Positions 32,991 to 41,177 of a DNA stretch of 64,000 nucleotides are shown here, piece after piece (positions within the stretch are counted from its first letter, which is position 1; each line of letters starts with the position of its first letter). The position numbers and the translations under genes are program-made. Under the pieces are notes generated by a model, which worked only from the letters and a program-made list of their open reading frames with translations, had not been told where the DNA came from and searched no databases. The DNA comes from Streptomyces liliifuscus. GTDB taxonomy: Bacteria; Actinomycetota; Actinomycetes; Streptomycetales; Streptomycetaceae. The stretch is taken from the NCBI RefSeq assembly GCF_016598615.1, contig NZ_CP066832.1, positions 1 to 64,000 on the forward strand, given 5' to 3'.

Positions 32991-35048
32991 TCAGGCCTGG
33001 TCGAGGTGGTGTTCGTACCAGGCGGTCAGCTGGGCGGGGTCCTGCGGCATGGACCGGACCAGGTGGAGGAGCCGTTCGCCGACGGGTCGGATCTCGGTGC
33101 GGGCCAGGGCGGAGAGGTCAGTGGTGCGCAGGGCTGCGAAGGCGGCGAGGTGCCGTTCTTCGAAGGTGCGCGCGCCGGGGAGGGTGTCGGCGGCGGCGAG
33201 GTAGCGGGTGACGAACGGGTCGAGGGCGGCGCGGTGGGCAGCGAGGTGGCGGAGGTAGGTGGGGCTGTCGACGGTGGCGGTGTTGGCGGCTTCGCCGTGG
33301 TGGGGTGAGGGCAGCGCGCACCAGTCGCTGATGAGAGCGGTGAGGGTAGCGGGGCCGTCGGGCGGGGTGTCGGTTCGCCAGTGGCCGTCGGCTGCTCCCT
33401 GGGTGGAGCCCACGCGCTCGTGGAGGCGGCCGAGGACGCTGGCGAAGGTGAAGAACCCAAGAACGTAGTCGGCTCCGGCGATGACGGAGCGGATCGTCGG
33501 CTCGGCCGGCACCGCCGCGGGCAGCAGGAGGCGCTGCTTGCGGTGTTCGCGCTGGAAGGGCAGGCAGACGGCGGCCTCGATCGCGGCGTGTTCGGCGAGC
33601 AGGACGGCGGCACTCTGCGAGGGCGCGGCCTCACGTTCCCATTCCACGCTGTCGTCCTCGTCGGCGAGGTCGCTCAGCCCCAGTGCGTCCAGGCTGACGC
33701 GGTAGACGCCGGTGGTGGTGGCGGTCAGGGTCAGGAGGCCGTCGCGGTCGGGCAGCGGCTGGGTGTGCTGAAGCGTGCCGTCGGTCCTGTCGCGGGTCCA
33801 GTCCGGCCGGTTGGCGGGGCGGGTCGCGACGGCGAGTGCCCAGTCGAGAAGGTGGACGAGCTCCTCCCGGCCGGCGGCGACGAGGTCGGCGCGGGAGGTG
33901 TCCGAGGGCCGGCTGGAGAAGTGCTGGCCGAGGCGCTGGACGGCTTCCTCGGGGAGGCCGGTGACGGCCTCGGCGCCGGGCGGGAGGCAGGGGTCGCTTC
34001 CGTGGACCGTGCCTTCGGGGTATGTGCGGCAGCTGCCTGCCCAGCCGCCGGCGGCGTACACGCTGGCGTGGGCGGGGTCGGCGAGGACACAGGTGGCGAC
34101 TTCGAGAGCGTGCTCGGCGGCCTGGACCAGAACAGGGTCCGTAGTGAGGCCGGCGATGTGGCAGAGGGCGCGGGCAGCGGGGTGATCGGCGGTGCCGGAC
34201 GGGGCGCGGGCGGGTTCGATCTCGGTGAGGAGGTCAAGGACAGCTGCGCGTGGGTCGGCAGGGCCCGGAGCGGGGATCGGTCCGGCGGGCCACAGGGCCA
34301 GGGGGACGGACCGGGAGGTCCACAGCGGCAGGGCGGTGGGGGTTGCCTCGCATGCCTCGATCAGGTGGAGGCTGCCGTGGTGGCGGGTGGTGAACAGGTG
34401 GACGTGACCGCTGATACGGGTGAGGGCGTCGAGGAGCCGGATCCGGCGCAAGGTGGCGCACAGGTGGTCGGCGAGGCTCGCGAGTTCGGCGTCCTGGGCG
34501 GCTGCGTACTCGGGCTCGCCGCGGAACTGGGGGATCCAGTGCGGCATCAGGCTGCTCTGGTCGGCGGACCGGCGGCCGAGTGCGGCACGCCAGTCGGTCT
34601 CGCTGATGTCGGCGAGGAGCAGCCTCATCCCGGGCAGCGTCAGGGCAATCCCCTCTCGCAGGCCGGCCCAGCGCAGGCCTGCGACGCCTGTCCCGCCCGG
34701 CCGGTGGGCGAGGGCGTCGATCCACCGGTCCATCTGGGCGGGCGCGATCCGCACCACCAGTTCGTCGGTGCGGGGGGTGAGGCTGCGGATACCGAACGGG
34801 CCGCCGGTGAGGGTGGGGCGGTGACGGCCGTAGGCGGTGATCAGCGCATGGAAGATCCGTGCCTCGCCTCGGGCCTGTTCGGGCGCTGGCGTCGGGATGA
34901 GGTGCTCAGCCTCCGGGAGTTCGTCTCGGGCCGTCTCTTCGGTTTCGCCGGTGGCCATCTGGCGCAGGGCGACCGGGGGGACGGCCGTGTCGGTCGTGCG
35001 AAGGCCCTGCTGTCGCCGGGGCGCGTACGGAGTGAGGGTGTGGGTCAC
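32991..35048 (-). CDS. Large hypothetical protein
   Basis: A 685-residue soluble protein. GTG 35048 has GGGAG six bases upstream. It is mostly alpha-helical, with Ala/Leu/Arg-rich segments and scattered aromatic residues. I see no Walker, nuclease, protease, kinase or zinc motif and no membrane segment. Codon bias and length make it a firm gene. Two small genes follow closely on the same strand, which suggests an operon. Large featureless proteins like this on linear plasmids are often structural or partner proteins, but no role is assigned. Confidence 0.7.
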   Translation of the reverse strand: MTHTLTPYAPRRQQGLRTTDTAVPPVALRQMATGETEETARDELPEAEHLIPTPAPEQARGEARIFHALITAYGRHRPTLTGGPFGIRSLTPRTDELVVRIAPAQMDRWIDALAHRPGGTGVAGLRWAGLREGIALTLPGMRLLLADISETDWRAALGRRSADQSSLMPHWIPQFRGEPEYAAAQDAELASLADHLCATLRRIRLLDALTRISGHVHLFTTRHHGSLHLIEACEATPTALPLWTSRSVPLALWPAGPIPAPGPADPRAAVLDLLTEIEPARAPSGTADHPAARALCHIAGLTTDPVLVQAAEHALEVATCVLADPAHASVYAAGGWAGSCRTYPEGTVHGSDPCLPPGAEAVTGLPEEAVQRLGQHFSSRPSDTSRADLVAAGREELVHLLDWALAVATRPANRPDWTRDRTDGTLQHTQPLPDRDGLLTLTATTTGVYRVSLDALGLSDLADEDDSVEWEREAAPSQSAAVLLAEHAAIEAAVCLPFQREHRKQRLLLPAAVPAEPTIRSVIAGADYVLGFFTFASVLGRLHERVGSTQGAADGHWRTDTPPDGPATLTALISDWCALPSPHHGEAANTATVDSPTYLRHLAAHRAALDPFVTRYLAAADTLPGARTFEERHLAAFAALRTTDLSALARTEIRPVGERLLHLVRSMPQDPAQLTAWYEHHLDQA

Positions 35049-35243
35049 GTGCTGCTCCCGCTGTGAGGTCCGCTGTCACCTGGTACAGGTGTGCGGACGG
35101 AGCGCGGTGTGACAGTCAGAGCGGACGAGTTTCCGGGATCGTTCGGACGCCGGGCGATGGCTCCCCAGTGTCACCGAGGTTGCGGACGCGGGAGTGTGCC
35201 AGCGAGCCTTGATCGCGCAGGCGGATCGGACTCGTGTCGGATG

Positions 35244-35975
35244 TCAGTGCAGGGCTGCGTCGAAGGTCGTGCGGTTGGCCAAGGTGTAGGCGTGCTCCCG
35301 TTCGGACCACCGGATGCGCTCGGCGATCTCGTGGTCGTCAGCGACGTGCGGAGACGGGCGCATGAGGTGGTGGCGCCACCACCGGGCATTGCGCATCTGG
35401 CGGTCGAGCGCGGCATCGATGAGACGTGAGCGGGAGGCGTCGTCGAGGCCGTACGCGCCAGCGAGGATGCGTACCTGTGCGGCCTGGCTGGCGGCGGGTG
35501 GAGCGTCAGGCTTGGAGGAAATGCACCAGGTCCATGCCATGTATCCGAGGTCTTCCAGCGGATCACCGGGGGCGGCGGTGTCGAAGTCGATGAAGGCGAA
35601 CGGGATGTCGTCTGCGAAGACCGTGTTGTTCGGCCCCGGGTCGTGGTGGCAGACAACGGGGTGCTGACCGGCCAGGCGGCTCGCGCTGGTGGCGTCGTGG
35701 AAAGCGCGGAGCAGGGAGCCGGCGGCAGCCACCTGAGGGTCTGTCCAGCGCTGGAAGCGGGCGGGCACCCAGCCAGGAAGGTAGCTGAGGATCTCGCGGT
35801 TGGCCTCGTCGAACCCCAGATGACGCGGAGCGCCAGTGAAGCCCTGCCGTCGAAGGTCACCGAGCAATTCGGCCACGAACGAGGACGACGCGGTGACTGG
35901 CCGACGGACGGTATCGCCGATCCTGACCACCCCTGTAGTGATGCGTCCGCCGGACAAGGGCACCTCGTTCTCCAT
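35244..35975 (-). CDS. Aminoglycoside phosphotransferase-fold protein
   Basis: A 243-residue protein with the APH/choline-kinase-type catalytic elements: VVCHHDPGPNNTVF near residue 108 (catalytic HxDxxxxN loop, here HHDPGPNN) and FIDFDTAAPGDPLEDLGY near 127 (metal-binding Asp). It is shorter than resistance enzymes and lacks an obvious glycine-rich loop at the start. Family members phosphorylate antibiotics, sugars or cofactors; some are linked to self-resistance. ATG 35975 has AGGA nine bases upstream. Neighbours give no hint of the substrate. Confidence 0.8.
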   Translation of the reverse strand: MENEVPLSGGRITTGVVRIGDTVRRPVTASSSFVAELLGDLRRQGFTGAPRHLGFDEANREILSYLPGWVPARFQRWTDPQVAAAGSLLRAFHDATSASRLAGQHPVVCHHDPGPNNTVFADDIPFAFIDFDTAAPGDPLEDLGYMAWTWCISSKPDAPPAASQAAQVRILAGAYGLDDASRSRLIDAALDRQMRNARWWRHHLMRPSPHVADDHEIAERIRWSEREHAYTLANRTTFDAALH

Positions 35976-36213
35976 GGCTACATCCTGCACGCGCGGGCCA
36001 TCGGTCAGTCTTCAGTGGCAAAAGGTCAGGATCTACCGCGCCATGGTCCGCCCACCCGTCCGAGCTCTGGCAGCCACTGATGCTGACTGACACGCGGCTG
36101 TCGGGCTGACCTCGAGTCGAGCCCGCTTCAACTGCCGAGTGAGTGATCCGCGCGGATGCGCCTGTTGGGGTCAGCCTGCTATCGAGGAAAGGACCCGTGT
36201 TTGGGAGGGCGTT

Positions 36214-38229
36214 TCACGCGTCGGCTTCTGCCTCCTCGTCCGCACTGGTTTCGTCCTCGATCAGCCCGTACGGCGGACGGTCCTCGTTGCGGCTGTAGCG
36301 CACCACCACGCTGCTTTCCACCAGCGGTGGCGGGCTGTTGTCGGCGACGATGAGCTGTGCTCGGCTACCGCGCTCTGCGAGCCAGAGGGACAGGTGGTGG
36401 TAGAAGTCGTCGATGGCGACGGCGTCCGCGATCACGGCATCGAGGGTGCCGCCGTGGCCGAGGTTTTTCTGGGGACTGTCGATCATGAGGAATCCCGGGT
36501 GTGCGGCCCCTGCTTCGACGGCGATTTCGAATACGGCCAGCTGCCAGGCCAGGGTGAGCAGGGTGCGGGCGCCGGAGGAGGCTTCCTGGTACGGCTCACC
36601 GCGTACGAAGGGGGTGAGGTCGGTCTTGATGAAGGGCGTACTGACCTTGGGGTAGCGCCAGGCTCGCAAGAGCTCGCCGTATCGGCCGCTGATCTTGGCG
36701 ATGACCCGATCGCGGTCGTGGGAGGCATCTCCGAGTCGTGCGAGTTCCTCTCGGAGACGGGCGATCTGGGCTTCGTGGCGTTCCACGGCGTCGGCCCGTT
36801 TGGCAAGTCCTTCGCGGAGTTTGACCGCGCTTTCGGCCTGTTCGAGTTGGCGCAGGACTCGTTCGCGCCTTCGGTGGAGGTCGTCGCGGGCGGCGAGGAA
36901 CGGTGAGACGGAGGGCGACGTCGCGGCATCCAGCGCGGCGGCGGCTTCCTCTTCCCGGACGGCCGCCTCTTCCGCCCGGAGTTTGAGTGTGGCAAGTGAG
37001 GCGCCGAGCTCGTCGATGTAGGTGGTGATCTCCTTGAGGCGGGCCTTGGTGGACCGGGTCTCGGCTGCGACGTCCACCCGGTTGTCTCCGGCCTGGCTGC
37101 CGGTGTCGGCAGTGCCCAGGACCAACGCCCCTTCCGCCGCTGTCAGTTCGTGGCGGCAGAGGCTGCAGCGTCCGTTGTCGGCGGTGGGGGGAGCCGACAG
37201 CCGGTTCAGGCAGGCGGGGCAGGTGGTGACGCTCAGGGGGTCGAAGATCTGCTGTGCCTCGCCGAGCATGCCGAGCTTGAGGAGATCGTCGGCGTACTGT
37301 GCGCGGAGAGGCATCAGGCGTTGGAGCTGTGTTTCGCAGTCCCGCAGGACCGCTGCCGCCCGGTGAGAAGTCTGGGCCGCCTCTTTGTGCTGGTGGCGCA
37401 GTTGGGCGGCGAATTCCGTTCCCGCCTGCGCCCGGCGGTCCAACTCCGTGAGCTGGCTCGTGATGTCAGCTAGCTCCTGTTCGTGGACGGCAGGTGTGGG
37501 TTCACCGTCCAGTGCGGTGGGAGCCTGTTCCACGACAAAGGTACGGGCTGCTGCGAGTTCGGCTTTGGCGCGGTTGAGCCGGCCGCCGAGTTCCTGGATG
37601 CGCTGGCCGAGTTCGACGGCACGATCGTCGTGGACCCCGAAGGCGACGTCGACGACCTGCCGCAGTTTGTGCTTGCGCATGTAGTCGTTCTCGAACAGGA
37701 AGTTCTTGTCCGCGACGCGTTCGTTGGGCAGGAAGGCGAGCCACATCAAGTCGCGGAAGCTGAGCGGGTCCGTGCGGGATTCGCTGTTGGTGGGCGCTTC
37801 GCGTAGCTGGACGCCTTCGAGCTTGCAATGACTCAGGAGGAGGGAGGACAGGCTCTCCGGTGCCCCGGGCGGGTCGATGGGCCTGCTCTCGGCCCTGGAG
37901 GTGGGCCTGCTGTCGAGCGTTCCGCGGCGTACGAAGGCGATCTTCGAGGGCTCTCCGACCGACCGCTCGATCACGTGCGGCTCGCCGGAGAGCTCGACCT
38001 CCAGGAGACATGAACGGACCCTTCGCAGCACCTCCTGGTGGCGGGGGTGCCGTTTCGCGCCGAGCCCGTAGGCGATGAATTCCAGGACCGCTGTCTTGCC
38101 GGAGCTGAATGCCCCGGCGATGACGGAGAGGTTCCGTACCCGTTGTTCGGCGGTGAAATCGACGTCGTAGGACCGCTCCATGCCGACCAGGCGCAGACGG
38201 CGGATCCGGATGCCGGGAAGCGGCTCCAT
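36214..38229 (-). CDS. ABC-3C-like SMC/RecN-type ABC ATPase
   Basis: A 671-residue ATPase with Walker A GAFSSGKT at 39-46, long coiled coils (about 205-310 and 395-500) and, between them, a zinc hook-like pair C337/C340 and C355/C358. The ABC signature SSGAR is at 551-555 and Walker B LMIDSP at 581-586. This matches the SMC-like ABC ATPase (DUF3732-type) of the three-component ABC-3C predicted defence systems described by Krishnan, Burroughs, Iyer and Aravind. ATG 38229 has GGGAGGG nine bases upstream; the ATG at 38238 overlapping the previous stop is the alternative. It is the last gene of a leftward operon with the middle component and an effector. Confidence 0.8.
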   Translation of the reverse strand: MEPLPGIRIRRLRLVGMERSYDVDFTAEQRVRNLSVIAGAFSSGKTAVLEFIAYGLGAKRHPRHQEVLRRVRSCLLEVELSGEPHVIERSVGEPSKIAFVRRGTLDSRPTSRAESRPIDPPGAPESLSSLLLSHCKLEGVQLREAPTNSESRTDPLSFRDLMWLAFLPNERVADKNFLFENDYMRKHKLRQVVDVAFGVHDDRAVELGQRIQELGGRLNRAKAELAAARTFVVEQAPTALDGEPTPAVHEQELADITSQLTELDRRAQAGTEFAAQLRHQHKEAAQTSHRAAAVLRDCETQLQRLMPLRAQYADDLLKLGMLGEAQQIFDPLSVTTCPACLNRLSAPPTADNGRCSLCRHELTAAEGALVLGTADTGSQAGDNRVDVAAETRSTKARLKEITTYIDELGASLATLKLRAEEAAVREEEAAAALDAATSPSVSPFLAARDDLHRRRERVLRQLEQAESAVKLREGLAKRADAVERHEAQIARLREELARLGDASHDRDRVIAKISGRYGELLRAWRYPKVSTPFIKTDLTPFVRGEPYQEASSGARTLLTLAWQLAVFEIAVEAGAAHPGFLMIDSPQKNLGHGGTLDAVIADAVAIDDFYHHLSLWLAERGSRAQLIVADNSPPPLVESSVVVRYSRNEDRPPYGLIEDETSADEEAEADA

Positions 38230-38234
38230 GGTGA

Positions 38235-38810
38235 TCATCCCTCCCAGGACGTTTCCAGCAACGGGCCTGGCCCCAGGACGCTCATGAGGGCAGCTGCGGG
38301 CCCGTCGGGTCCGTCCGGCCTGAGCCACCGTGCGGTCTGCTCGCGCAGCCTTTTGTCGCTGAGTTTGCGGAGCTGGCGGACGACGATGTCTGCGGCAGTA
38401 GCAAAGGAGGTGGCGTAGGTGGCGGTGAACTGCCCGCCGAGGTGCTGACCGGCCTCTGTGATCGAGTAGGTGAGGGAGCCGTTGCGATTTCGGACCTGGC
38501 AGCACCCATAGGCCACCAGGAGCGCCAAGTCGTGCTGGATCCGTTCTCGCCGGCTCGTGAATCGCTGTGAAGAGGACGCGTAGGCAAGGACCTGCGGGTC
38601 GAATCCGGCCAACCGGAGGAGGCTCGCGTCCCGGCCCTCGGAGGGAACTACGAGGAAGGGGTTCGCGGACAGGAAGTCGTAGTACCCGATGCGTTCCAGG
38701 GTCGCCCCGTTTGCGTCCTGCGCGGCGACGGCGTCAAGGAGCAGCAGCAGTTGAGCGAGACGGAAAGGTACCTCGTCCTCGGGCATCACAACCGGCCGGT
38801 CTGCTTGCAC
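38235..38810 (-). CDS. ABC-3C middle component-like protein
   Basis: A 191-residue protein. GTG 38810 is chosen because GAGGAG precedes it by six bases. The RIGYYDFLSANPFLV motif at 41-54 and the helix-rich, winged-helix-like body (RERIQHDLALLVAYGCCQV, then a small beta-wing) fit the 'middle component' of ABC-3C systems, thought to link the ATPase to the effector and to sense nucleic acid. Its stop lies within the start region of the ATPase gene (ATGA), so translation is coupled. The identification depends on context as much as sequence. Confidence 0.7.
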   Translation of the reverse strand: MQADRPVVMPEDEVPFRLAQLLLLLDAVAAQDANGATLERIGYYDFLSANPFLVVPSEGRDASLLRLAGFDPQVLAYASSSQRFTSRRERIQHDLALLVAYGCCQVRNRNGSLTYSITEAGQHLGGQFTATYATSFATAADIVVRQLRKLSDKRLREQTARWLRPDGPDGPAAALMSVLGPGPLLETSWEG

Positions 38811-38857
38811 GGCATGCTCCTCATCAGTGGTCGAGCGGTACGGACAGACGCGAAACC

Positions 38858-39820
38858 TCAGTCGTCGGCATGACCGCTCGCGATCTGCCGCCAGTGTGCG
38901 ACCCACCCTGCCCGACGGTTGTCGACCAGCCGGTGGACCAGACCCCAGCTGTGCGTCACCTCCAGACGCAGCACCTTGGGCAGTTTGTCGTGCTCGCCGC
39001 GCACCTCGCGCCATACCCGGCCGTGCAGAGCAGCGAGGGTGCCCTCGGCCGAGCACTCGTTGAACTGCATCTCCCACACCCCGTGAAGGGTGGCGTCAGC
39101 AGAGCTCAGTGCGGCAACCTCAGCCGGCACTCCCTTGTGCGCGACTTCGCGCGCCACCAGGTCGGCGTTGAAGAACTGGCGTTTCGCCGAGTCCAGTTCG
39201 ACGTGGCCGGCCTCGGTCATCTGGCGCACGAATAGAGCCGAGTCGAGCGCCGCCGCCTTGTCCTCCTCCACGTCCAGCACGAGGCGTATCTGCTCCTGGG
39301 TGGGGGCGGCGGGCGCCGTGAAGGGTTCGTAATAGGCACGGCGTACCTGGTCACCTTCGGGGCTCAGCAGCTTCTTCATGAGCGTGGTCTCGTCCCACAA
39401 CTCGATGACGAGGCCATGCGCCTTCTCCTGCCGCTTCTTCCAGCCATCCCACCATTGGGCTGCCGGCCCGTCCATGCTGGAGGGGATGCACAGGATCCAG
39501 AGCGTGATGGTGTGACCGTTGGCCGCTGCGGCTTTCAGCCCGTTCGCGAGGGACTCGCGAATCTGCTGCGACTGGCTGGTTGTGGTCTTCGGCATGAAGT
39601 ACTTGGACTGCCAGACCGTGATGGCACCGCCGAGGTCACCGGCGAAAGCGTCGATTCCCCAGTCGCCCGGATTCGCGGCGATCATCCGGACGTTCGGATT
39701 GGTCGCACTGGCGAGCTGCGCGAGCATCTTCTCGAAGTCGGCCCGTGCCCCGTCCGCGCTTCCGGTCCTCAGTTCGTGCACTCCGAAATGGATGGGCGGA
39801 ACACCAGCTGCCACCGGCAT
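38858..39820 (-). CDS. ABC-3C-associated PD-(D/E)XK nuclease-like effector
   Basis: A ~320-residue protein and first gene of the leftward operon. Residues 30-75 carry a restriction-like nuclease core: FEKMLAQLA helix, GDWGIDAF with Asp53/Asp57, then a strand ending TVWQSKYF with Gln71-x-Lys73, a Gln variant of the catalytic D...(E/Q)xK motif. The C-terminal ~170 residues (from QEQIRLVLDVEEDKAA) look like the ABC-3C effector C-terminal domain that binds the middle component. Such effectors are proposed to cut DNA upon phage sensing. Start is uncertain: ATG 39820, TTG 39832 and ATG 39847 are possible. Confidence 0.75.
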   Translation of the reverse strand: MPVAAGVPPIHFGVHELRTGSADGARADFEKMLAQLASATNPNVRMIAANPGDWGIDAFAGDLGGAITVWQSKYFMPKTTTSQSQQIRESLANGLKAAAANGHTITLWILCIPSSMDGPAAQWWDGWKKRQEKAHGLVIELWDETTLMKKLLSPEGDQVRRAYYEPFTAPAAPTQEQIRLVLDVEEDKAAALDSALFVRQMTEAGHVELDSAKRQFFNADLVAREVAHKGVPAEVAALSSADATLHGVWEMQFNECSAEGTLAALHGRVWREVRGEHDKLPKVLRLEVTHSWGLVHRLVDNRRAGWVAHWRQIASGHADD

Positions 39821-40139
39821 GGAGTTGTCCAACCTGCACCCCCGCATCCCGCAGGCAACCCGAGCGAACCGCGTTCAGCGGACTGTTCACTCTGCGCCAC
39901 ACACAGTAACGGCCGTCAGCGTACGTGTTACGGAATCATGCGATCAAGGTGCTTGCGGTCGGCAGTATCCCGGCAGTGGCACGGTGGATGGGGCTGGCGC
40001 GCAGAGACAGCGGCAGTCCACTGGGTCCAATCGCCTTGGCGCCGGAACGCGATCACGTACCGTGGCGCGGACCGAGGTGTCGGCCCGCGACAGGTGGAGC
40101 AGGGCCGAGCGGCCTGTGGTCGTACAAGGGGAGGAAGCG
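39821..40139. other. Divergent promoter region
   Basis: About 300 bp between the leftward ABC-3C operon and the rightward membrane-protein gene. AT-rich patches around 39895-39960 are plausible promoter positions for both directions. No gene or clear operator seen. Confidence 0.4.
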
Positions 40140-41117
40140 GTGACGGAGTCCGCGGACAGCGCGACGCGCCCGGTCCTTGACCCGGATGCGGAGCTCTCGG
40201 ACGCTACTCGGAAGGTCCTGCGGCAGGCTCTTGAGGACCCTGGCCGGTACGTGGGCCGCCCGGCCAACCCGCTGTGGGCGGCCGTCCCCCTTCTTGCGCG
40301 CGGCGGAGCGGGAGTCGCGGTTGCCGGTGTGGTGTGGTGGTGGACCGGTGGCCTCGAAATCGCGGATCCCGCCGCCGACTCCTCCAGCCTCGTCGGCACG
40401 CTGGACCGGAAGCTGCAGGAGGCCGTCGACATGGCGCACACGCTGCTGTCCATGTGGCCGCTGGCCGCCGGCGTCGTGGCCGTGCTCTGCGCCGGTCTGA
40501 TCGCCGATCGGGCGCTCTACAACGGGCAGCTGCGCCGGCTCGCCGCCGTCCAGCAGCACCTCGTTCATCCGAGGGAGCTGACCGCCGAGGCCCAGGAACT
40601 TCTGGCACGTGCGCGGCGGGCGATGACGGCCGTGCTCGACTCCAGGGTGCACCGCGAGAGGTGGCTCGACGCCCAGCGCAACGAGGCGACCTTCCCTCGT
40701 CAGGAGTGGGCGATCGCCCAAGACCTGCGGAACTACAGCCGCGTGGCCCGCAAGGGTCACAGGGCGCCGCAGGAGACGGACAACGCCACGGTGGCCGAGC
40801 TGCTCGCCTCTCGCCGGCGTGTGCTCGCGACGAGCCTGCACGGCATCGAGCGGCGGGTGGCGGCGCTGGAGGCCTACGCCTCACAGGTCGCCGAGGCCGA
40901 CGCCCGCTACGCCGAGGTACGGGAGATCGAGCGGCTGGACGCGGGCAGCGACGAACTCCTCGACCTTCTTGCCCGCACCACGGTCGACGACCTGGCGGTC
41001 GCCGAGATTGAGGCGCTGACCGACGAGGCCGCCGTCGTCGCCTCGACGTTCACCAGGGCGCTGGAGTCCGCCAAGCAGGCCGCCGCGGCGGCCCTCCCCC
41101 TCCAGGACGCGGCATAG
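40140..41117 (+). CDS. Membrane protein with cytoplasmic coiled coil
   Basis: A 325-residue protein from GTG 40140, with GGGGAGGAA just upstream. Two hydrophobic segments (about residues 45-68 and 100-122) flank a short loop; the remaining 200 residues are a long charged helical/coiled-coil domain rich in Ala, Glu and Arg. The topology suggests a hairpin in the membrane with a large cytoplasmic helical arm. No known motif. It is divergent from the ABC-3C operon and could be an independent gene or a membrane partner of it; the sequence does not decide. Confidence 0.65.
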   Translation: MTESADSATRPVLDPDAELSDATRKVLRQALEDPGRYVGRPANPLWAAVPLLARGGAGVAVAGVVWWWTGGLEIADPAADSSSLVGTLDRKLQEAVDMAHTLLSMWPLAAGVVAVLCAGLIADRALYNGQLRRLAAVQQHLVHPRELTAEAQELLARARRAMTAVLDSRVHRERWLDAQRNEATFPRQEWAIAQDLRNYSRVARKGHRAPQETDNATVAELLASRRRVLATSLHGIERRVAALEAYASQVAEADARYAEVREIERLDAGSDELLDLLARTTVDDLAVAEIEALTDEAAVVASTFTRALESAKQAAAAALPLQDAA

Positions 41118-41177
41118 CCCGCCCCATCACCGCCCCGACCCGCCGAGGTTGGCTTGCTCCCCGGCCCGGCTGGGCCG

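Noticed and set aside
33381..35066. A 561-residue plus-strand frame
   Set aside because: Antisense of the 685-residue minus-strand gene, which has a ribosome site and coupled downstream genes.
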